Below, piece by piece: positions 1-11,283 of a stretch of DNA of 64,000 bases. Every line of letters starts with the position of its first letter. Position 1 is the first letter of the stretch. Below the pieces are notes generated by a model. The model searched no databases, was not told where the DNA came from, and was given only the letters and a program-made list of their open reading frames with translations. The stretch comes from Nilaparvata lugens (lineage: Eukaryota; Arthropoda; Insecta; Hemiptera; Delphacidae), in the NCBI RefSeq assembly GCF_014356525.2, contig NC_052504.1, positions 102,224,387-102,288,386 of the forward strand, in the 5' to 3' direction. Made by a program: the position numbers and the translations under genes.

Positions 1-1072
1 CAAGAGTCATCTTATGCCAGTGGTTTTTTCACTTACCGTTTATTATTATTACACTTTGGTTGGATTGTATTGTCATGTTGAGCTTTGTTTGATTCATGTA
101 CGTATATGTAGTTATGAGTGTGGAATAAATAAATTTGAAATTTGAAATTTGAATTTGAACTTGTGCATATTTCCATTATTGAAGGAGCAATTGATAAGGG
201 TTTTGATGAGTATGATTAATTTGGTAATAAGAATAGATATAAATGAATCATGAATAATTATTAGGCACTATTTGGGTGTGTTCTCAGATGTATATAAATG
301 TGAAGATTCATGTCTTCTTTTTTATGATGGCAACACATATTTTAATGTTTTGTGACCTTGTGATACTAAGGTTGTTGAGTTTTTAATGAATTTATTAGAT
401 AAAAAGACTAAGAAATTGTAAAAAAACACAGATTTTAGTAAAAGTAGAAGGACCAGCTTCGGTTGTTACACCATTGTCAATCTCTGATAATCTGGAACTA
501 AATACGGGAGCAGCAGAATTTATACTAGTAGGCGAGTACTGCTATTGGTCAAGGGCATGAACGCCTGCCATTGGCCAGCTAGACATTCTCCCACTTAACG
601 GTGCATAGAATAGAAACGTCTCAAAATGGCGGTTTGAACAACAGATTCGACATGATAACAAAATTTACTAACAGTACAAAATAAAAACCAAGAAAACAAG
701 TAAAAGATGGTAAAACAAATAATAAGAAAAGCTATCGACTAATGTATGCTGACAAGATTATGATAAAGCTAAAATCGCAGTGTTGTATTGATTGGAATGA
801 ATCTGGTCATTTTAAAACTATGCTGGGAACAACACTGGAATTTAGACGTTTTATTTAATATGAATAATTACCACAATATCAACTTCTCAACTACACAAAA
901 AGTAATGTATTCAAATGCATTTTGCAAATATAGTGGACCTATATTTTTCTGAGTTTGGACACTCGAATGACTTGTGGGATTGGAAAAATTCTAATTCGAT
1001 TGGTTTTGATATCATTCTTGGCTGAGTTTTCTGGTTCTTCAGTAGTTCATGAGAGCTATCCATGGAAGTAGA
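1..1072. other. AT-rich non-coding insect-like DNA
   Basis: No reading frame longer than a few dozen codons and no recognisable protein is seen. A short AAATTTG-type repeat lies at about 131-160. Nothing else is resolved here. Confidence 0.6.
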
Positions 1073-1345
1073 GTGACAGAATTGAGCCGATCACGAACTA
1101 AACAATGAGAAAGTAGCAATATCGTTGCCATGGCGGCATCCGTGGGAGGAGCGTAACAGAATTCAACCAATCACAAGCCGAGAGAGTAGCCATATTACTG
1201 TCATGGCCGTCAGCCGATGGTGGAGAGGAAGCAAATTCAACCAATCACAAGCTAACTGATCAGAGAAAGAGAGTAGCATTTCATTTCTTGCCGACAGATA
1301 AAAAAGACAGGAAGAAGAATCCAACCAATCACAAGTTGACTAATG
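1073..1345. repeat. Degenerate tandem repeat with CAACCAATCACAAG cores
   Basis: Three to four diverged units of roughly 80 bases. Each ends in a variant of CAACCAATCACAAG, and two of them carry a CATGGCGGCATC / CATGGCCGTCAG segment. The units are too diverged for recent amplification. No coding potential is seen. Confidence 0.5.
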
Positions 1346-1690
1346 AGATATCATCATTATAGCAACAGTGAATGGGATTCAAGTAATGAGTTTCATAAAT
1401 CATCCATATATAGATAAGCCAATGCATAGTCATGACAACAGTCAATGATAGCCTAGTTGTTGAGTAATGAATTATAACTCAATTATTAATAAACACAAGC
1501 TAATCAATTGCTTTTGTTATAGTTGTAAAGCCACGTTTACATCAGAGTTGACAAGGAAATGTTGTTCACAATAAGTATTAGTTTTCTTTAAATAGTTGTC
1601 AATTCCATCAAAAAATACTAATATGAATGTTGCTTTGAGTTCACAACTCAACTCTCATACTTATAGTACTATAGGTAGATTTATACCTAT

Positions 1691-1800
1691 ACTAGCCGTC
1701 AGGCTCGCTTCGCTCGCCATATCCGTCCATCACGACCCCCGACTGAATCGTCCAAAAATGAGATCAGCAGGCTCGCTTCGCTCGCCTGCATTTTTCATTT
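1691..1800 (+). repeat. Half copy of a CTCGCTTCGCTCGCC foldback element
   Basis: It begins ACTAGCCGTCAGGCTCGC and ends in GGCTCGCTTCGCTCGCCTGC plus a T-rich tail. This matches the left half of the two complete copies at 17065-17287 and 18298-18511. The mirrored right half is missing, so this copy is truncated. Confidence 0.7.
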
Positions 1801-1829
1801 GAGAATGCTTCATCCCATCAGAAAGTCAA

Positions 1830-2930
1830 AGTACTGAGAAAACGCAGAAAAGCAGAGAAAAACGTTGGAAAAACGCTGATTTTGGGCGTATCTTTAACGG
1901 TATTGCAAATTATTACACTCTAGCTGAGCTTCTGTACTAAATTTGTACATTTTCTGTCCATTATTTGTTCTCGATAAAGCTGAGAAAACGCTGGAAAACG
2001 CTAATTTTGGGCGTATCTTTGACGTTATTGCAAATTCCTTTCAACACAACATTATTACACACTAACAGAGCTTCTGTACTAAATTAGTACATTTCCTGTC
2101 CATCTGTTCTCGATAAATCTAAGAAAACGCTAAAAAAACACAGGAAAAACGCTAATTTTGGGCGTATCTTTGACGTTATTGCAAATTCATTCTAACACAA
2201 CATTATTACACCCTAGCAGAGCTTCTGTACTAAATTTGTACATTTCCTGTCCATTTGTTCTCGATAAATCTGAGAAAACGCTAAAAAACGCTTGAAAAAC
2301 GCTAATTTTGGGCGTATCTTTGACGTTATTGCAAATTCATTTTAACACAACATTATTACACCCTAGCAGAGCTTCTGTACTAAATTTGTACATTTCCTGT
2401 CCATTTGTTCTCGATAAATCTGAGAAAACGCTAAAAAACGCTTGAAAAACGCTAATTTTGGGCGTATCTTTGACGTTATTGCAAATTCATTTTAACACAA
2501 CATTATTACATCCTAGCAGAGCTTCTTTACTAAATTTGTACATTTCCTGTCCATTTTCTCGATAAATCTGAGAAAACGCTAAAAAACGCTTGAAAAACGC
2601 TAATTTTGGGCGTATCTTTGACGTTATTGCAAATTCATTTTAACACAACATTATTACATCCTAGCAGAGCTTCTGTACTAATTTGTACATTTCCTGTCCA
2701 TTGTTCTCGATAAATCTGAGAAAACGCTAAAAAACGCTTGAAAAACGCTAATTTTGGGCGTATCTTTGACGTTATTGCAAATTCATTTTAACACAACATT
2801 ATTACATCCTAGCAGAGCTTCTGTACTAAATTTGTACATTTCCTGTCCATTTGTTCTCGATAAATCTGAGAAAACGCTGGAAAAACGCAGATTTTGGGCG
2901 TATCTTTGGAAATTCTTCCAAATCCGTGCG
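1830..2930. repeat. Tandem array of eight units of about 150 bp
   Basis: The marker GGGCGTATCTTT recurs at 1884, 2009, 2160, 2310, 2460, 2608, 2756 and 2896, so most spacings are 148-151 bases and the outer ones are shorter. Each unit holds a run of AAAACGCT words, GGGCGTATCTTTGACG, a TTAACACAACATTATTACA block and a TTCTGTACTAAATTTGTACA block. The central units are nearly identical and the outer ones diverge, as expected for an array homogenised by unequal exchange. Short frames inside it are chance. Confidence 0.9.
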
Positions 2931-3056
2931 CCTCTAAAGGGCCAACCGAACATACCTACCAAATTTGAACATTCTTGGTGTAGTAGATTTTTAGTTCTGC
3001 GAGTGAGTGAGTCAGTAAATGAGTTATTGCCATTTCGCTTTTATATAATTATATAG
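2931..3056 (+). repeat. Dispersed GCGCCTCTAAAGGGCC / (GTGA)n repeat, copy 1
   Basis: It starts GCGCCTCTAAAGGGCCAAC, runs through a GAGTGAGTGAGTCAGT stretch and ends GCCATTTCGCTTTTATATA. The same order of blocks recurs at about 17608-17775 and, inverted, at about 17828-17985. It directly abuts the end of the 150-bp array. Confidence 0.75.
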
Positions 3057-3177
3057 AAGATGGATATCCTATATTTTGCTAAGACCGCTCTGACCGCTGA
3101 TTGCTTACTGTGTTTACACACACTCAAAGGGGAGGCATTCTGAATGGTGCTAGGAGACGAAAATATTATTTGTGCAA

Positions 3178-3284
3178 CTAGTGCGCAAAGTGACAGTTTG
3201 CTGCACCGAAAGAAACGTTTACGCCCGAGCCGTAGGCGAGGGCGGAATGGTTTCTTGAGTGCAGCAGAGGAACTTTGCGCACGT
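3178..3284. repeat. Short CpG-rich foldback sequence
   Basis: GTGCGCAAAGT and GCTGCAC near the left end are mirrored by GTGCAGC and ACTTTGCGCAC near the right end. The middle contains GCCCGAGCCGTAGGCGAGGGC. The mirrored ends are visible directly; that it is a non-autonomous transposon remnant is inference. Confidence 0.6.
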
Positions 3285-5450
3285 ATTTCACATTAAGTTT
3301 TTCCTACAGTTACCATTGAATATGAAAAGTGGGTAATTATGGGTAAAATTGCCTGAAATGGATCAAATGTTTTCTGTGTAATTTTATTATTGATAAAAAC
3401 CTTAATTTATTGTCAAATTGAATAAATGTTGTCCTTGGTTATAATATCTAATGCTAATAATTAGCGCGTTGTGCTTGGTTGCACCTCTGCTCACTATAGC
3501 AGCCCAGCAGTCACTGTTACCAACTTCATTTTGATTTTGCTGCACTGTTGCTCCATATAACCTACTAAGTATTTTGCGTTGCCATGTTGCAAATCTGGAG
3601 TGCAGAAAAATTTTTCCCGCACTAGAGCGGAAAAGTGATTCTTTGCGTTCTGTAATCAGTGCAGCAATGGCCACTTTTCAACGTAACTGTTGGAAATAGT
3701 ATATTTCGCACCTAGGGCCGAAAATGAGATATTTCCGGCTCGAAATCGGTTTTCAAGTCCGAGGCCGTAGGCCGAGGACTAGAAAGGATTGAGAGCTGGA
3801 AAACATTTTTGCCCGTGGTGCGAACGATATTTTTCGCCACACTACAGGTATTGCTGACAAAATAAATAAAGAATACAAATAAAGAATACTCGTTAAGCTA
3901 TCGTACCTATCTCTTGATTTTAGTGGTAGAAGATTTGCAGTCAGGATTTCAGATTCTTTTAAAATTTCACTTGGAATACCACAGTCATCTTCAAGCATTT
4001 TTGAAAATTCGGAATGCACTAATCAACAATAAATAATTGAATAAAACTGGTTGCGAAGCGAATTAGTTTGATTCGAAGCTGGAACTAAAATCATGGCGAC
4101 TTCCTTATTATGAAAGTGGACACTCGCCCGATCTAGCGGATGACTTATTAATAATAATTAGCGCGTTGTTTCCAGCCATAAGCGGCTGGAAAGAGACAAC
4201 TTTCTGGCCTAGACCGGAAAAGAAACCCTTTTCTGACGTCGTCTGCAAACAAGGTCTTTCAGATCTACGTAGGGACTGGAAAACAGCTGCTTTCTGTGCA
4301 GTGTGGCGAAAAAATATTTGCTTCCTTGCCTGGATGTACGACGATAACGGATCCAACCACTTTTGACTTTGCACTGGAGTGCTGTAACTCTTCAGGAATT
4401 CTCGGATCAATAGCAGCATCACAGAGATTGATAATAACTGAGCCGAACAGCACAGGATGATGACTTTTGAGCAGCGCTTTCGAGCGAAAATGATCTATTA
4501 CGTGCTTTCTGCGAGTTGCACTTGCTCCAGCAGAGACCTGAATAATTAAATCGATCCAACAAGATGGATGAACTGGTGCTTCCAGTTCTCTCGGCTGAAT
4601 TGATTCCCCTGGGAATATCAGGACGAAAAAACTCAAGTCGACTCCGTTATTCGGCAGTTAGTTCGGTTGTTGGGTCAGCTCTGTTCTCTTTCCACCAAAC
4701 AAGCTGTTCTCTGGGAGGAGTGATGAACAGCTGATCATTAATACTTTGGATAGGTCTAATAAGTCACAAGAAAAATCTCGAATGATGATCATTACTTGGA
4801 TACTCTGAATAGGTATAATAAGTCACAAGAAAAATCTTGATTGATTCTTAATGATTGATTGAAGTGCATCATCAAAATAAGGGAGAGGAAAATAAGATAA
4901 CCTTGTGCTATTCCTCTCCCAAATTTAGATAAGGTTACACATAGTCCGAAATCATTTGGCTGTTCATTCCACAAAAATTTCACAAAATCTGAGGGAATAA
5001 TTTGGAATAATGGTAAAAGAATAGAGAATATGTAGTAGGTCACAACAAATACCGAAAATGTTCTGTTCATGAGATGAACGAGGTCATAGCCACCTCTAAA
5101 CTATGGGCGCTATATGATGGTAGATTAAAAAAGTATTAATTATGTGTCTTCAACGTTTTTCATTTCCCGTGGCTTAATCGATTGAGGATAGGAATAATAT
5201 ATTTTATGTGTCATTTGCCTAACATGTTATGAATTTGTTATCGCAGTAAAATTTTCTAGAAACATAATAAATGTCCGTAATCACTTGTAAGTTCATTATT
5301 GGATAGAAGTAGTGTTTTATTTTCGTTGATAATGGTGCCAATAATCCAAGAATTTGAGTAAGTTTGAAAAACATATCATAGGAATTTCCTGTAACCTATT
5401 CTGTAACGGAAAGTCTATGTGGATATTTGTCAAGGATAGTATACGAGTAT
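3285..5450. other. AT-rich non-coding DNA with small CpG-rich islands
   Basis: No supportable gene. A second foldback-like patch lies at about 3695-3840, with ATATTTCGCAC mirrored by GTGCGAACGATAT. AATTAGCGCGTTGT occurs at about 3459 and 4158, probably remnants of one repeat family. AATAAGTCACAAGAAAAATC is duplicated near 4756 and 4809. Confidence 0.5.
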
Positions 5451-5579
5451 AGCTATTATTATATCATTTATATACTATTCTTGGATAATAGGTACAGTAG
5501 CTACTGTCGATTATAATATATATAATCGCTATTATATAGCTAATATTAATCGCTATATTATAGCTATTATAATATTATT

Positions 5580-6446
5580 GACCGATTGAGGTCTAAGACT
5601 CAAGTCGACGGTTTGGCATTTCTCTTAAAATGTTTTAATGTTTAAATGTTATATGTTTTTATGTTTCAATTTCAATTTCAACTTCATTTATTGGAAAAAA
5701 AAAGATACATTGTAGTGAATGTAGTTAATCAGTGTGGATGCGACAGGCACACTGCCCAAAACCGCACTCCACACAAAATAATAAAGAATAATAAGAAAAC
5801 AAAAACAACTTATACAGAAATTAAACAAACTTCAGAATTACATGCTAAATCTTAAAATAAAATACTAATTATTTATATCATTAAATGCTATTCGTATTGT
5901 ACAATATAATAATTTTAATTAAAATAAGAAAATAAGTTTATTGAAATAAGAATAGAGAGAATAAGTTCAATATAAATGAAAAAAAAATCGACCATTTAAA
6001 CTAAACAAAATTAAAAAGAAAAAAAATAAAACAGAGAAGAAGTAAGGTAAAGACATATATTTATATATAGATAGCAGAAGAAGAGAGGAGAGAGAGTGCT
6101 TGAAGTTAAACATTGACAAAAGAACTAATATTCAAGTATTATAGAGCATGATTTAATAAAGGCATTCAAAGACGGATTGAAGAGATCAATATCACGAGAT
6201 ACTGTGTTGAAGAGTCTCATGGATCGATTGATGGGTGAGTTTACGGCGCATTTACGGCGAAACGCGGTAATAGATTTTCATGAAATTTTGACAGGTATGT
6301 TCCTTTTCAAATTGCGCGTCGACGTATATACAAGGTTTTTGAAAATTTTTCATTTCAAGGATAATATAAAAGGAAAAAGGAGCCTCCTTCATACGCCAAT
6401 ATTACCGTAAAAATCAGACTATAGAATTATTCATCATAAATCAGCT
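5580..6446 (+). mobile_element. Repeat copy interrupted by a nested insertion
   Basis: Segments 5580-5654 and about 6240-6446 match, inverted, the continuous stretch 19291-19600. In that copy the two segments touch. The roughly 590 bases between them (about 5655-6240) therefore look like an insertion. The insert opens with CAATTTCAATTTCAACTTCATTTA and a poly-A stretch and contains CAGGCACACTGCCCAAAAC, a motif that recurs near 10900 and 12800 and resembles a retroelement 3' tail. Exact borders and target-site duplication are not resolved. Confidence 0.55.
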
Positions 6447-6454
6447 GTCTAGTG

Positions 6455-6605
6455 GACTATAATACTACCCGTTCAAAAACATCGAACATCTTGAAAATGT
6501 ATCTTTCCATCAACGTTAGTAGACAGTTGACTATAATACTACCCGTTCAAAAATATCGAACATCTTGAAAATTGTATCTTTCCATCAACGTTGTAGACAG
6601 TTGCA
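6455..6605. repeat. Two-copy tandem repeat of about 74 bp
   Basis: The unit begins GACTATAATACTACCCGTTC and ends in CAACGTTAGTAGACAGTT. It occurs at 6455 and again at 6529 with few differences. Confidence 0.8.
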
Positions 6606-7021
6606 GCCAGACCTGATAACAGCGCTCACACTCACATTCCGGGACGACACGTCACGGTACGATATAGGACAGAAAGCTCTATGTTTATTTAGGATTTTTT
6701 CTAGACATTTTAAATTTATAAATTATTCATTCATTTTTGAGAAAACATAACAACAGGTCAATGTAACTCACTGAGCGCGAGGTCTACTGTTCACAGAACT
6801 ACTAGTTATATCATTTATATACTATTCTTGGATAATAGGTACAGTTAGCTACTGCCGGTGTGATATATTTCATACAGATTGAAGCTAATATCACAGATCC
6901 AAGCCTGTGCTTGTCTTCTGTGCTAATATTAAAGAACTTCTGTGCTTACAATCATTGCAAAGAGTGATCTTCCCACACAATCATTTGATTAGTCCACATC
7001 AACGCTGATAATATGAACTGA

Positions 7022-7092
7022 GACTCCGCTTTCCTCCGCTTTCCGCCGCTTTCCGCCGGTTTTCTCCGCTTTCCTCCGCTTTTTTCCGCTGA
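7022..7092. repeat. CCGCTTTCCT short tandem repeat
   Basis: About seven imperfect copies of a 10-base CTCCGCTTTC-type unit. It is simple sequence with no coding potential. Confidence 0.8.
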
Positions 7093-7521
7093 AAACCTCT
7101 GAATAACTTCAGCTACTTATCTGAGGTAATTTTTCTGTATATTTTTGATAAGACAAGATAAACTCTCACGTTTACAAGGAGCTCAAGAGCCAGACTGTAG
7201 AAGAATCACAAAGTTCGTAACAGAGTTGATGTTGTAACCTTTGAACTCTCTTTCAACTTGAGAATATTTTCTGATAGAAGTTTTGATAATGATCTCGAAG
7301 GAGTTGTTTAGTTATTGAAATGATGCTACAATTTGAGAGGTCTTCCTGGAGCAGTAATCACTTCCGTGGAAGTTTTGGTCATAGCTTTGGAAGTAGTAAG
7401 CATTAACTCATCACTCGTAACTTGCAATGCTTCATCACAAGTGCACTCTCTTCACTCAGCTCTACTATATACTCAGCGTTTAGTCTTCAGATAAGGAGGA
7501 ATGTGTCTCAACAATCCTTGA

Positions 7522-7689
7522 TTGAGAGCAGGGAATTATTCAAAACAAAAAGGCTACCAAATTTCTCTCCCAGAAACTCTAAAAGATCTCATATGTATTT
7601 TAATTGAGAGCAGGGAATTATTCAAAGCAAAAAGGTTACCAAATATTTAGAGTTTCTCCCAGAAACTCTAAAAGATCTCATATGTATTT
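7522..7689. repeat. Two-copy tandem repeat of about 82 bp
   Basis: TTGAGAGCAGGGAATTATTC starts both copies, at 7522 and 7604. Both end in AAAAGATCTCATATGTATTT. Confidence 0.8.
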
Positions 7690-7774
7690 CATGAGGATTC
7701 ATCAACTCAATTTTCCTAGAAATGATGGATCCTTGTGTAGCTACTCGTCGTATATTTGATCAGAGAATCAATTA

Positions 7775-8300
7775 TTGAAAAAATCTGGTGTGGTGCACTC
7801 TCACAACTTTCCTTGCCGTTATAAAAATTGATCCCCTGACGCTAGTGTTCACGCGCATCTCAAGTCTACTATTATTTGAAGATCTGAGCCAGCTGGTGAC
7901 AGGACAATACGCTGGAGACACACGAAGTCTGCTACTCTTCATAGTGAATGATTTAATAGAATCAACAGTTGCCAACAGTTTGCATTGAAATAATAACATT
8001 TTCTCGAATTTCGAGCTTATTTTAAATTTTAGGTGAAAATGTTAATGAACATTAATTGTAGAGATTTTCATGCTCAATCTTTTCCACTTGAAATTTTTGT
8101 TTAAATTGTATCTGGAGCCTGATAATTGGGGAACTAAAATCAAACTTTTGTATAGATGGGGCAGAGCTTCTGAGATTTTTACAGATATGGGACTTGTGGC
8201 AGTTGACAGAGCTTATCAATAACTATTCTAGGTATGAATTTGATCAAAATCATTGGAGCCGTTTTCGAGAAAATCGAGAAAAACCCGATTTTCATACTCT
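7775..8300 (+). repeat. Truncated copy of the CTTTCCTTGCC-ended element
   Basis: It aligns by eye over about 500 bases with 15155-15680: AAAATCTGGTGTGG, ACTTTCCTTGCCGTTAT, AGTTGCCAACAGTT, TTTTCTCGAATTTCGAGC and GACTTGTGGCAGTT in the same order. The right third of the element (15680-16022) is absent here. Small frames in it are chance. Confidence 0.7.
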
Positions 8301-8880
8301 ATTCATATACACCAATATTGAACGATCATCTTAGATGTGACTGGTTACTCTAAATTATATCACTTAGCTCGCAAATTATTATTGTATCATTACTATATCG
8401 CCAAGACTGATTTTCCTACAGGAGCAAACTAGATTTGTAGGGAAATAGTGATCCCTTTTTTCTACTAGTCTCATAATCTAATCATCCATTTCTATCCAAC
8501 TATGAATTAATCCTACGCTAGGAAAACTATAACACTTCAGTTTATCCATCATGACCCAGCTCTCAGGTCATGAGAGCAGTAAACAGTTACACTGTATAGT
8601 CTGCACACTATCACAAATTGATTTTTCACTAGTTTCAAATGTTTCCTCCCCTTCAGCATCCTGGTTAGATCTGAATAGTTGGATTTGATACTTGTAGTCA
8701 TTCAATTAGCTCAGGGTTAAAATGATGAAGTCTAATCTCACTGGACACAAATGGAATGCTTGAAATTCTATGCAAATCTCTTAACTGATGTACCCATCAG
8801 CGTTTACCATTTTCCTTGAAACATTCATTTCGAAATCTCTGTATCATATTGATGCTACTTTCAAGATGCGTACAGATATA
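8301..8880. other. AT-rich non-coding DNA
   Basis: No gene or clear repeat is seen. Confidence 0.4.
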
Positions 8881-9530
8881 CAATCAATCAATCAATCAAA
8901 TTTCATTTATTCAAGTAGTTGCATATAAAAGACAAGCTTCACAACATTGAATCGTCACAATCAATAAAAACACAGAAAAATCAATAGTGGAAAGAGGAGA
9001 CGTCAAAGAAAAACACTGTCTTAAGGAACACCCCCTGGAAGAAATCGATTAATTTCAGTGATTTAAAGGAAATTTTTATTCTGTAATAATTCTATGACAT
9101 GTAATTTCCTTCCTTCAAGACATACACACATACATCCACTGTGTATGGCGCTCTTTCTAACAGAACATTCTTATCCTTCCGGTCATCTTTGAAAAGTTGG
9201 AAAAATCTTTAAAATTATGGGGGAGTCTATTTATAATTTTTATTGCGCAATAGTGTGGGCCTTTCTCCAGAAGGGTTAGTCTATGTGCCGGGTAACCGAG
9301 GATCGAGCCACCACTCCTCGTATTGTAAGAATGATCAAGTGAAACGGATGAGAATGCCCTCCAATTTTCACTAACGTATGTGATGATCTCCAGAAAGTAC
9401 ATGGCTGGCAAGTTAATACTCTCTCTCACAAAATAAGGCCTACAGGATGTTCGGGAACTGAGGTGAAGATTATTCTCAGAGCTCTTTTCTGCCTCCTGAA
9501 AATTACCCAAGGTGTGTGTCATAGCCACCC
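8881..9530 (-). mobile_element. 3' end of a LINE-type non-LTR retrotransposon
   Basis: The minus-strand frame 9528-9157 reads like the region after the reverse transcriptase domain of jockey-like LINEs. It has a RPYFVRESINLPAMYFLE segment, then HSYNTRSGG, then KIINRLPHNFKDF, an order I know from these elements. On the minus strand it is followed by about 270 bases of untranslated sequence ending in a (TTGA)n tail at 8881-8900, a usual LINE 3' end. Only the extreme C-terminus is present, so this is a 5'-truncated dead copy. Clade assignment is uncertain. Confidence 0.65.
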
Positions 9531-9731
9531 CAGAATATCAAACTGTAACGAATGACAGACATGAGATAGCCATGATAGATCGCAAGCAGGGAATTATACC
9601 CTACTGCTCCCCTCACACACCTCAGCGAGAACAGAATAGCAGATATCCTATGCAAGAGACGCTGCACCTGATCAACCTCGTCACTTTTGACTGATCGTAT
9701 CCTAATAGGTCTACGTTAGGTATATTGTTGT

Positions 9732-9988
9732 TTAAAGTTCGATACGCGCCTCCAACACGCTCTGCGCACGCTCCTCACTCGCCCCGCACTCGCTCCGCAA
9801 TCGCCCCACACTAGCTCCGCAATCGCCCCACACTAGCTCCGCAATCGCTCCGCAATCGCTCCGATCATTAACGTTACGGGAGATGTTAGCTCTTCTCGCA
9901 TTCCACTCTTGCTCCCCGGTCGATCATCAATTGATCTGTTCGAGTAACGTTTGATTGTGGAGCAGAGCGAAAGTCTGTACGCACCTTC
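9732..9988 (-). mobile_element. TTAA-type MITE, copy 1 (inverted)
   Basis: TTAA at 9732 is followed by a diverged TACGCGCC end, then short tandem CACTAGCTCCGCAATCGCC units. The body contains CGTTACGGGAG and GATCATCAATTGATC, and the end is CTGTACGCACCTT. The same blocks occur in opposite order at 10943-11119 and 20491-20779. Confidence 0.6.
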
Positions 9989-10560
9989 ACAAGCACATCT
10001 CCAGATATAAATCCCATGCACTCAAAATTGTTTTCAGATCGGGTTGTATAGATTGTTCTTTTTTTTCAAAGATGGGATGAATTGGCAATCAAGCAATCAA
10101 TATTTGCTCGTCTATATGTACGGTCAAGATGCTTTCTTTTGATTTTGATGTGTTCCTCCCACTTCTATCCAAGATCTGATATCATTTCAAGATATTTAGT
10201 CTTATTTTAACAGATAATTCAGATTCAATTGTTCCTGTTGATGAAATTTTATCTCTTCAAAGCAATATAGTCCTACTCCCAGTCAACAAATAATATCCAT
10301 TAAATAATATTATAACTGAGGTGAATCTCGTTGATAGAATGTGTCAAATTTACGTGCAATGGTGTTATCCTTGACCAGTCGTTCAGTCTCAATAGAATGT
10401 TAATTTTAAACAGTTAGTATTTGAATAGAATAGAGAAGAATGACTTTTTTATTTATGTTGACGTGGCGAAGTTTGGACAATAATGTCCACTCTACCACTC
10501 AACCATGATTATAGTACTACTGATATACCGGCATCAGATATCCTTAAGCCTGGTTTTCAT
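9989..10560. other. AT-rich non-coding DNA
   Basis: No supportable gene or repeat. Confidence 0.4.
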
Positions 10561-10746
10561 CAGTAGAGTTAGTGGTAGAGCTCTTTGGACAAGTACTAAC
10601 TATTTGTGAACTGAACTCTCCCAATGAAAACGTTCATGGTAGAGTACTAGTTTTTAGTAGAGTAGAGTGGAATAGTACTCTACCACTTGCCTTCCCCCAC
10701 CACCGCTTCTCACTCCACTCTACCACTACTATGCTGATGAAAACAG

Positions 10747-10790
10747 TCTCGAGCTAGTAGAGTAGAGTAGAGTAGAGTAGAGTAGAGTTC
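10747..10790. repeat. (AGAGT)n microsatellite
   Basis: Six or so consecutive AGAGT / GTAGA units. The preceding 180 bases contain scattered copies of GTAGAGTA, so the array lies in a wider AGAGT-rich patch. Confidence 0.8.
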
Positions 10791-10826
10791 CGTATTGACA
10801 TTTCAAGGTTAGTTCTGTTTACTAGA

Positions 10827-10930
10827 CAACACACTTTATTTATTTATTTCTTTGAAAATCACAAATCATAATTATACTATATAATATGATTGGGAGAAGA
10901 CAACAGGCATAGCCCAAAACTGTCTTCTCC
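10827..10930. repeat. Retroelement-tail-like repeat with ACAACAGGCATAGCCC motif
   Basis: A (TTTA)n stretch is followed by ACAACAGGCATAGCCCAAAACTG. Variants occur at 12740-12840 and, inverted, near 13893-13915, and a weaker one at about 5745. This looks like the 3' tail of one retroelement family. That is inference from recurrence. Confidence 0.45.
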
Positions 10931-10942
10931 AAATAACAAAAA

Positions 10943-11119
10943 TTTCGAACGTCACTCGAGCAGATCGATTGATGATCGATCAGGGAGCAAGAGTGGAACG
11001 CGAGAAGAGCTAACATCTCCCGTAACGTTCATGATCGGAGCGATCGCGGAGCGTGCGTGGAGCGATTGCGGAGCAAGTGCGAAGCGTGTTGGAGGCGCGT
11101 ATATCTGTACGCACCTTAA
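10943..11119 (+). mobile_element. TTAA-type MITE, copy 2 (left end lost)
   Basis: It runs from CGAACGTCACTCGAGCAG through GATTGATGATCGATC and CCCGTAACGTTCATGATCGG to CTGTACGCACCTTAA at 11119. The left inverted end seen in the 20491 copy is missing. The GGAGCG / GCGGAGC-rich middle is shared by all three copies. Confidence 0.6.
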
Positions 11120-11283
11120 AAGTAACATCAATATGATAACAAATATAAGTTTCAAAAAATAATGAGGTTATAATTTCACTTTTCACATCAAAAATTGAAA
11201 ACCCACTATTACCTTCACCTACCTACTATTCTCAATTGTAGAGAAAACAGTTACTCGACCAAGTAAGTAGAGTAGAGTTAGAG

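Noticed and set aside
1830..2930. CRISPR array
   Set aside because: The unit is about 150 bases with the whole unit repeated and no unique spacers; the DNA is eukaryotic and no cas genes are near.
3402..5070. Several minus-strand frames of 88-123 codons
   Set aside because: They lie in diverged repeats, overlap each other in different frames and show no conserved domain.
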